In this document: one piece after another, positions 56,201 through 64,000 of the stretch | Position numbering within the stretch: the first letter of the stretch is position 1 | Layout of the letters: each line of letters begins with the position of its first letter | Source: Litoditis marina | Taxonomy: Eukaryota > Nematoda > Chromadorea > Rhabditida > Rhabditidae | Direction of reading: 5' to 3' | DNA: 64,000 nt | Assembly (NCBI GenBank): GCA_964036275.1 | Contig: OZ038440.1 | Coordinates: 7,167,690-7,231,689, forward strand | Program-made: the position numbers and the translations under genes | The notes under the pieces: model-generated | The model's input: only the letters and a program-made list of their open reading frames with translations | Database searches by the model: none | Told to the model about the DNA's origin: nothing

Positions 56201-59200
56201 TTCTACGGCTTCCAATTCACTTATACGGGATAGAAGTGTAGATTTCTAATAAAACATAATAAGAGTTATTGTAGAAGTGAGAGGTAAAGAAACAGGAAAA
56301 ATCATTGATAGAAAAGAACCGAAAAGAAGTTATAGGAAGGTAGAAAGAAATCAATGAAGTTTAATACTGGACACAGTACACAGTCGAAGACTGTAAAGAA
56401 GAACCATGGTTCATCATAACTCAGAAAAAATACAAATTGAAATTGAACCTTATTAATCTTTTGTCAGTGGTTTTTGATTCACCGTTGTTCGCGATAATAA
56501 GATAATAGAAATTCTAAATTAAGTTCTAGAACAGAAGTGATCCCCGGAGAACTGAGAATAATTTTATATCAATTCTATCACTAGACTACGCATGTCAAAT
56601 TTCAATCTGAGTAGGTTGTCAGATCGAAACTTGATCACAAATGTACATGACGATGGTCTTTTTTCAAATCCTTGTACTTGAAAGCCAATTCCCGAGAAAA
56701 TAACGTAAATAGTAACATATCACTTGCCGTGTTTGTGTGTGTGTCTGTTAGCATAAACGGTGGTGACCTCTCAATCCGAGTTCTATTGGGCCAAGTTGGC
56801 TGATCCGTTGAGCAGGCGTCGGCTTTGATCCAGCCGCGAAAAGGGGGCGTGGCCGCGGGGGTACTGTAGCTGGTCGGGACAACCGCGCAGGACGTGGCGA
56901 TCAATCAGAATGTTCTATTCGATTGCTATTAGGTGTTGTGTGGAGTGACACAAGTCCTTACTCAGCCCCTGCAGTCATGTTCGCAAATAGTCATGCTCAG
57001 CCATTCTTCGAACCGGCTGCCACACAACAGTCGGTCATCGTCCGTTCCCAGCCCGGACAGAATGAGGGCAACGAGGACGGCAACTACCCCGGACCGAGTC
57101 CCTTCTCGCAGACCAGCTATGGCTCCACGGTTAACACCCCCATCACCCCCAGCTATCAGGCCTACAACCCGATGCAGTTCCCCTTTATTTTCGGCACCGA
57201 CTGGAATTTTGTGAGTATAACATTTTTTGGCTTTCTATATTTCTACTGTGCTCAAAGTTGTGTGTGATTGCTTGGAAGGCAAGTGTTCAGTTGAGCCCTA
57301 AATACCGTTTTATCTGCGAGAATATAGTGCTTCAGGTCCTCCGTTCAGCTTGTACTTCATATCAGTACGAGAAAAAGAATACTCGTTAATGTGAACCTGA
57401 TCTGTGTATTTAAATACTCCTTCTTTTTTTTCTCTCTCTCCGTTTCTCCATCTGTAACATCGTTCTTTTCCCTTATAGTTTTCTCCCTGACCTCGTTCCT
57501 CTGCTAAGTGCTTGCTCATCATGTGAACTTCTACTCAAAGACGCCGCCTTCCAACCTCATTCACCTTTCGAATGGGGGAAGATTCAGAAAGCGTACTCCG
57601 TTCTTAAAATGCTTTAACGATCTTTTCAACCTATATCGTAGAGCTTTCTGATCATTACTTCCATATTTTACGACAGAATAAGAGGCAAAATACAGCAAAT
57701 TGCCAACATACTTGGCGCGTTTGCAACTTGAAACAGCAAACAATAAAGGATGATTCTTCCGAAAAATTCCCTGAACGCCCTGTATCAGCTTTCACAGAAG
57801 TGGATTTCTGTGGAATTCATCTACGGAAAGATTTAGCCGCTTCTGAGCTTTGCAGCGCGCAACCGCTAGAGATTTGGAGTGTTTTGAGTTCTGGAGCGTC
57901 CTGAGTGGTACTACTGAATTACACATACTTAGATAACAACGGAAGTCGGTTTATAAGAAGTCTATAACAACTAATACTGGAAAAAGTGTTTAGTGTAGGG
58001 CGACTGTCAGTTCTTTTATTATGGATTACTGTAACATGGTGGTTGCTTGGATGTACGACTATGTTTATGAATGTTCACAAACTGATGTAAACTATGTTGA
58101 TTTTGAGATACAATTTTGCTAAAAAAAACCACTCAAATACAGCGGAAACGTTTGCATTTCAACTGAAGAATAAACTGGGTGAAATGTTGTAGGTTGTAGT
58201 GAAAGGTGTCACCACTGCTGGGTTGTAGGTGACAGTTCTTTCTTATGAACGCCTCTGTTTGATAACACATAACTGGTACCTTTTGACTTGAACCGTGCTT
58301 ATAATCTTGTGGACTACGATCTTTCTTGAAATTTAGTAATCTGAACAGGATTCAGTTTCGAATCCTCACTATTTCCGCCCTTTTATGGTGTTTGCTATTG
58401 GGCCGAAGTATCGCTCGTTACTGTAGTTTATGTGGATAGTCGCCCAGATTAGTGTGCTCTTCTTGGGTCAAGCCGAGTCATGACACTCTACTGGCAGGTA
58501 AGGTAATCTCACGGCAAGCTTATTACTAGTACTATTATTCATGTTTATATTCTTGAAAATAACAGGTACATGAGGTGGAAACTGGCCAAGTCACGTTTCA
58601 TACCATAAAACCGACTTTAAGAAATTAGTAAATCATCGGTCTCGTTTTATCGTTTCTAACGTATCTACCGTATTTTCCCTTATTAATGTTTAGTACCCAT
58701 GCAGTTTTGTTCTCGGATGCTCTTTGGGAAACACAACTTGCAATAGGATAAAAGATGCTTGTATAAAGTAGAGTTTAGCATGATCAATTCTACACTTGGC
58801 TTGTTTTCGGACTGTTTTAAATGTGCATTTATCTATCACGCAATAGATTTATACATTTTGCAAACTTCCACCATTTGCTAGCTGTGATGGTTTTTCATTC
58901 CGCCCACCTTTAATTAACAAACAACATGTCCCGTGGGCTTGTTCTGATCAAGTGATCTACCCGTTTTGCACTCTGCAGGACCTGCATCCTGTTTTTGTTA
59001 TTTCGTCGAGTTTAGTCCCGGAGATAGTATCTAAGTGTGAGTGGGTGCTTGAATCAACATAACCGCGCACCGCCCGTCTGAGAGAGAATGTGATACGCAG
59101 CCTCGGGTTACTGTACTAATTGTAAACATCGGACACGAAGCTGCAGATTATCAACGGTTCGAGGTGTTTATCACGAATCTTGACAGAAAGATAAGGGCTG

Positions 59201-62200
59201 ACTGTTTTTATGCCAACTATGTTTAGCACCACAGAGTGGGCGTTGGCTTCGCCTAAAATGTGGTTACGAAAGATTGAGTTCTTGGTATTGAGTGGGCAAA
59301 AAGTAGAAGAATCCTCTGTTTGAACATAGTTAATGTCGTGACCACGTGAACTCTTATAAGTATGCGAAACTATAGGTTCTGGAGGTTTAGAGTACTGTTT
59401 TTGCATGTTCGAGAAATACTTCTGTAAGAGTCTATCTTTTTGTGAGAAACAAACGAAAAGTTTGAATTCATACTGTAAGAGGACACGTACAAATTCTAAA
59501 GACTTTAAAGACACCACTAAGCTTCAAGCTCAATTTCTCTCTTGGGCTCAAAATCAGTTCACTGGCCTATTTTCTCATGGAATGACATCATCTCTGATCA
59601 AAGCAGACCAGTGCGCGATCAAGTTTGCACACTTGCCTGAGGGTACGTCTCCCCCGTCTGGACCATCCACTTTTCCCACACTCTCTCACGACCTGCCGTG
59701 ATTCATTTCGTGCATGGCAGAGGTGTTATTTGACCTGCTTGTACTCGTTTTACACACGATGTGCGCGCGGGCGCGCGCTCCAGTAACAGAGCGACAGAGA
59801 TAGGGGGCGCCCTGTCCGGTACACCCTGGGGGTGACTCATTCACCCAGTCAACCACCTTCTATCCCCTTCATCACCCTTTTTCTAGATAATCAATAAAAA
59901 GTCACGTGAAACGTGAAAACTTTCGAGTGCACTGTAGTATTGTTAGTTTTTTTGATGTTGGACACGCGTTTCACGTGACTCACTTATAACTAATTTTGCC
60001 TGTTAATTATGAGAAAACAACATACCATTTTTGAGTTTTCCCACGCACAATTGAAGTTGACGTCTTGTGACATATACCACGCTCGAAGCTAAAGAAACAA
60101 CATTCGTTTCTTACACTTTCTGCTGAAAAAAGTATTGCAAATTTTTCCCTTAGAGTTCGTCGAGTATCAAGCGTTCCTAGAAGTTACCCGAAACCTTCTC
60201 TCGAAGTACTAAGTTTCACAACAAAGTCACCCACTTATCTTTTTTTCCTGATGTGTGCTGATACTGTTATCGTGCTGCTCATTGCATTGTGAAATCTTTC
60301 CCGGCGCCAGCCTGTCCTGTCCCCTCGACATACCGTAATCCCGAGAATAGTCCTTTAAATGTCGTACAAAGGCGTCGACTATACTCAATTACCGAGTTGT
60401 AGTTACTCGAATACTAACCGGCCACCGCCACGTAATGCCAGCCAACCGGTGAGTCATCGCTGATCTGGGGGTTCGATCTTTCGAGAAGTATCGATTTTTG
60501 AGACATAATTTTCAAATAGCTTCAACTTAGCATGGTTTCTAAAAGTTTAATGATGGACTGCTCTAAGATCTGGTTGTACCCAAGAATTCTGTTATGTTGT
60601 GCTTGATCTAACTTGAAAAGTCTACTTGGCCTATCATTTCTCGTTGCTTGAAAATGATTCTCTGATTGGAACTGGAGATCTAATGCATCGCTTGGAAAAT
60701 CGATATCGAAATGAGGAGCCTAGTTTTATTCTTTAACCATTGCTGGTTTACTTTGTTCAAACCTGACCTCTAGTGGTGGAGTACAGTCAGGCAGGCCTGT
60801 TGGAAATGACTGTGAAAATATACAGAGGCAAATGAGAAGTTGATAATCGTGCAAACTAGCGTTTGTCACTTGTCTCTTTGACATATCGAAACAAGGGGAC
60901 TGTCTATCTACAAGGCTTCTTCTCCGAAAACTCAATTCTCTATGTCGAATAAAGGAAAAAAAAAACTACCCAGCCTCTTGAACAACTTTCGTAGAAAACA
61001 AATCAGTCCGTCAAAAACAAACTGACTGCCTGCCTGGTTGTTGATGAAATTCATGATTTTTTGAGATATGGTATTTATTGATTTTTCTTGCAGTTCCCGC
61101 AGCCCTCGCCCGGAGATTCAAATTGTTCTGGCGGACAATTGGGTGCTCACCAACTTCAATCGCCAATTCTAGGAAATACTGCCATTGGTAGGTTTTTATT
61201 CTTTATGTTTCATTTTGTTTACATAGTATATATGTTATTGCGGGTATATAATGTTTTCTGATTTCAATTTCACCACGTAAAACGGTTTCTCGAAACAGGA
61301 CGCAAAAATGCCCATAAAAAGATTCGCATCCGGTTAGGTGTTTACTACATCGATCAAACGATAACATCTTTTGTGAATCGATAGCTTCATTAGGACACAG
61401 ATCAAATAAAATGAACATACATAAGCTGACCAAGTCAAATTTGTAGTTTGATTGTGATGGACGCCAAATTAACAAGTTTCGACCGAAAAAGAGCAAACTA
61501 AAAACACAGCGGGTTAGGTCAAATACTATGTAGGCCTACTCTGGGAAGAGCGAACCATATATTTCCTATTCGAACCAACTCAACGTCAACGTACAGTCCA
61601 TTCTTACGTGGACACGTGTAGTAAAACGTGTTCTTCCACGCACGTGTAGTTTTCAAACCCATCTTCTGGCCATTCCATTTGTTTTCCTGCAGGTGGTAGT
61701 CTGAATCCTCTGCAACAGCGGTTCGGAGCATATCCCAACCGCGGAGCCCTGCCCTACGAACTGAATACGGCCGGACAATTTATGGGAGGCGGAAAACCAC
61801 AGAAGGGAGGACGCAGACCCAGGGACCTCGAAATGGTGGGTCTCTCTCTATCTATCTTCCTCTCTCCTTCTCTCTTGCTCTTTGGCCTTTCTCTCCGTTT
61901 CTCTCTTGCTGCCGTTCCTCCTATTATTTTTTTCTCTTTCCCCATTCAATTTTTATCTTCGTTCATCTCTCTCACTCTCTTACTATCTCTCTCTATCTTC
62001 TGGCAAGCTCTCTAGTAGCTCATGTTCATATTTGTTGATCCTTATTCTACACTCAAAAGTTATTTTTATTCAATTTTTTTGTATAGTTTATACGAAAACT
62101 TGAAAACTGGAATTTATAGTATCGGTTTCTCTGTTTTCGCGAGCCATATCCCATCTCTACTTGATAAGCATCGTATGACTCACACTTTGAGTATTTTTGC

Positions 62201-62275
62201 AGCCAGCAAAACAGGTTAACAATCATTGAGATATGTTTTACTGAGAGAATCCTCTCGTTAATGTTCTCTTTCTTG

Positions 62276-62326
<51 letters not shown>

Positions 62327-64000
62327 TACTCTCTACTTCCGCTCGCACTAGCTCGCTGTCCGTCTTCCTCTTGCCTATTCACTAACTATTTCTCTTTATT
62401 CTTTCATCGAAAAAGTAGATAAGTGAATTAGAAGTGTGGTATCCCACCTTCCGAGAGCCACAGTATATCTCTGTTTGATAAACATTGTATGACTCACCTA
62501 TTTTTTCTGCCAACAAACAGGCGCAAAACATTTGTTATTGCTGTAACAAAGAGGGTAACTTGTGTTGCAGAAAAAATCAGTTGCATCATCTTTGGAGAAA
62601 AAGCACCTGTAAACTTCCCAATCTATCCTTTGAATATATAACATCTGATGCTTCATTTTTTACTGAACAAATAACGAAACTTTCTTATTAATGCTTTATT
62701 GATTTATCGGTTTTCAGGACGACATCAACGACCCTGACGAGGCCGACAAGCGACTGAAACGTCGCCTTCGAAACAAGGAGGCGGCCGCCCGGTGTCGTCA
62801 GAGAAGACTCGATCTAATGAACAGTTTACAGGATGTAAGTACATTTTAGTCGCGTGAAACACGTGAAACATGGTCACACATGATAACAAGTTGTAATACT
62901 ATGCATAGATAAAGTGCACGTTTCCATAGAGATGTAGGACGTCGCCATACATTGAGCGATAGCCTCATTTTTGCTGTGTAGGAACATTGAGATATTAGTT
63001 AGTGTAAAGGTTAGCGCAGGCTCCTGCCCAATATTTGGTCCGCAGATTCGTATCTCACAGTAAACAAAACAATTTGAAAAAATTGGGTGCGATTGTACCC
63101 AGAATGAGGGCATTTACTTACCAACTGATTTGCAGACTGTTGATCAAGTGAAGGCGGAGAACGACCGAAAAGAGAATGACATCCGGAATATCATCAACAA
63201 GGTGAGTGGTCAGCAAATATAGTCGGTACCATACGTTCATAGTTCATAGATATGTACAGTATGAATTCTGTGGTTGCAAACGGAATATTGGCAGTCAAAT
63301 AAGTTGCAGGGTGGTAGATCACATCACATTTTTGTTTGTTGCATTCAGACAATTCGTTAGAACATTTTATTTACTCCTAGTTATATAGTTCACCTTCCCA
63401 TTCGATATTTCTTGGACTTAGTATGCAACTAACCAACTCAGGTGAACCAGCTGGTGGAGTTTCTGAAGCCCCACGAGAGTAAGATGACGCCGGAAGAACG
63501 GAACAACCTAAACAGTATCATCTCCTCTTTCCCCTCCTCCAACTCCATGATTGGTCGGAGCAACGGTGGCGGAAACAACTACAAAATGGGTGAGTATCAT
63601 TGGTGTTCGTATGGCCGAGGGGATAATTGCGCACTTGCGTTTCAGATGACCCAGGTTCGATCCCTCGACGCGTTGTTTAAGTAGTAGATCAAAAAACTTT
63701 TCGGTTTTGTCCCATATAAGATGAATTAAACATAGAGACGCAACTTAGGGTTAGCTTTTCTAAAGCAGGCCTAAACGGTGTATGTTTCGCCATCTAGCAG
63801 TGTTCACAGTTTGATATTGTCGGTCGAAATTCGTAGATGATGGCGCAAACTACAAATAGTATTCGGTCACAAGCGTTTTCACCCAATTCATAGTTTTCTT
63901 CAACTCACATTTCTCCAGAAGACATGTCGAGCTCATCCGTGGCCAACGACTACCAACCGCAGCGTCAGCAGCAGCAAATGCAGCAGCAGCACCAGAACGG
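50287..64000 (+). CDS. fos-1: Fos-family bZIP transcription factor, alternative first exons; runs off the window
   Basis: First coding exon 50287-50358 (MMDSLQSLMFAVNQARLMNI...), shared exons 61094-61187, 61693-61835, 62718-62834, 63136-63201, 63442-63589 and 63919 to the window end; all phases agree. The 62718 exon holds the basic region: RRLRNKEAAARCRQRRLDLM, with the N-x2-A-A-x2-C-R signature of Fos/Jun proteins. The zipper runs through LQDTVDQVKAENDRKENDI and INKVNQLVEFLKPHE, matching the Fos heptad spacing and the closing F-L-x-x-H. The last exon is Gln-rich (RQQQQMQQQHQ) and continues past 64000. Fos binds AP-1 sites as a heterodimer with Jun; in C. elegans fos-1 acts in anchor-cell invasion and the gonad. 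Upstream of the basic domain is a Pro/Gly/Asn-rich activation-type region. Intron 1 (about 10.7 kb) contains two more first exons. The 3' end is missing only because the window stops. Confidence 0.95.
50359..56976. other. fos-1 distal intron
   Basis: No convincing additional exon. It holds the duplicated module at 52435-53200, poly-G at about 52650-52664, poly-C at 54959-54967, and several CACGTG words. A 50-codon ORF with a signal-peptide-like start is at 54476-54628. As the region between two presumed promoters it is the likely site of cis-regulation. Confidence 0.5.
52435..53200. repeat. Duplicated module including tRNA-like (SINE-like) segments
   Basis: A TTAGTTGAGTGGTTAACGC (A-box-like) and GGTTTGATTCCG (B-box-like) pair at 53038-53095 resembles a tRNA-derived promoter; a diverged relative is at about 52437-52510. 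A TACTTCCTTGCCACCTCATT module with GGGG following appears three times (about 52830, 52985, 53130), with GTCTCCCCGCCTG nearby. It is probably a local duplication around a tRNA-derived short element. It does not fold into a complete tRNA. Confidence 0.4.
56977..57210 (+). CDS. fos-1: fos-1 alternative first coding exon (long N-terminus, 78 residues)
   Basis: ATG two bases after CCCCTGCAG; open for 78 codons to an AATTTT|GTGAGT donor in phase 0, so it splices in frame into 61094. The sequence is rich in Ser/Pro/Gln/Asn (MFANSHAQPFFEPAATQQS, GNYPGPSPFSQTSYGS, YNPMQFPFIFGTDWNF), a plausible activation domain. Splicing from the 50287 exon into this acceptor would shift the frame, so it is a separate start. 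The exon is markedly GC-richer than its surroundings. In C. elegans fos-1 likewise has isoforms with different N-termini. Confidence 0.75.
60359..60448 (+). CDS. fos-1: fos-1 alternative first coding exon (30 residues)
   Basis: ATG at 60359; MSYKGVDYTQLPSCSYSNTN then RPPPRNASQP, donor CCG|GTGAGT in phase 0, in frame with the 61094 exon 645 bp downstream. It would give a short isoform driven by a proximal promoter. An upstream AATAG|TCC acceptor-like border lies nine bases before the ATG. Its position and phase mirror the other two first exons. Confidence 0.7.
62280..62321. repeat. (TC)n microsatellite
   Basis: Uninterrupted TC dinucleotide repeat of about 42 bp in the fos-1 intron between the 61693-61835 and 62718-62834 exons. 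Confidence 0.92.

Larger units (their letters stand above)
51584..62868. promoter_or_regulatory. Recurring CACGTG / TTTCACGTGA motifs in fos-1 introns
   Basis: E-box-like words within a GTTTCACGTGA context occur at about 51587, 51848, 52789-52805, 52940-52951, 54716-54737 (one CACGTA and one ACGTG half), 59338, 59901-59918, 59967-59978 and 62850-62868 (paired). Several are close doublets on opposite strands. CACGTG is bound by bHLH-leucine-zipper factors. Two of the sites (52789, 52940) lie in a local duplication, so they are not independent. Function is inferred only. Confidence 0.35.

Overview
Eukaryotic nuclear DNA, most likely from a nematode. The genes are intron-rich with short, GC-richer exons in an AT-rich, repeat-laden background. 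The Hop/STI1 co-chaperone has the short layout known from nematodes (TPR2A-TPR2B-DP2, no TPR1). One intron is GC-AG, several start codons sit directly behind a splice-acceptor consensus (as expected with spliced-leader trans-splicing), and three small genes lie head to tail at operon-like spacing. I cannot name the species. Gene models below come from manual exon joining; exon lengths, phases and GT/AG (or GC/AG) borders were checked against each other.

Left third, minus strand. A galectin locus runs from 11374 down to 2443. Exons for the first half of one carbohydrate-recognition domain (11374-10059) and a complete second domain (3890-2443) are separated by about 6 kb. That gap holds an intact, antisense Penelope-like retroelement with an N-terminal GIY-YIG nuclease (ORF 5285-8065) and a 30-bp-type minisatellite. 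Next, also on the minus strand, is a complete nine-exon sti-1 (Hop) gene (17786-13266). Its introns hold small TIR elements and a Mutator-like MITE with a 9-bp target duplication. Upstream of it is a 20-exon gene (28206-18606) for a 721-residue protein containing two copies of a domain I do not recognise. Its largest intron carries a 201-bp-arm foldback element and a 130-bp tandem array rich in TGACGTCA.

Middle (28.2-37 kb). Mostly intergenic: CT/GA-rich DNA, a seven-copy 90-bp array, GC-rich dispersed motifs, and a LINE-type ORF1-only element (34305-35433) ending in an (ATT)n tail.

Right half, plus strand. Three small genes (37084-39403, 39759-40019, 40443-41528) lie 355-425 bp apart: a Ser/Arg-rich hypothetical protein, a small secreted peptide, and a Gly/Met-rich secreted protein ending in Gly-Lys-Lys. 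After a gene-poor 9 kb comes a fos-1 type bZIP gene from 50287 past the window end. It has at least three alternative first coding exons feeding a shared exon set with a Fos basic region and leucine zipper. Its long introns contain repeated CACGTG-centred motifs and possible tRNA-derived repeats.
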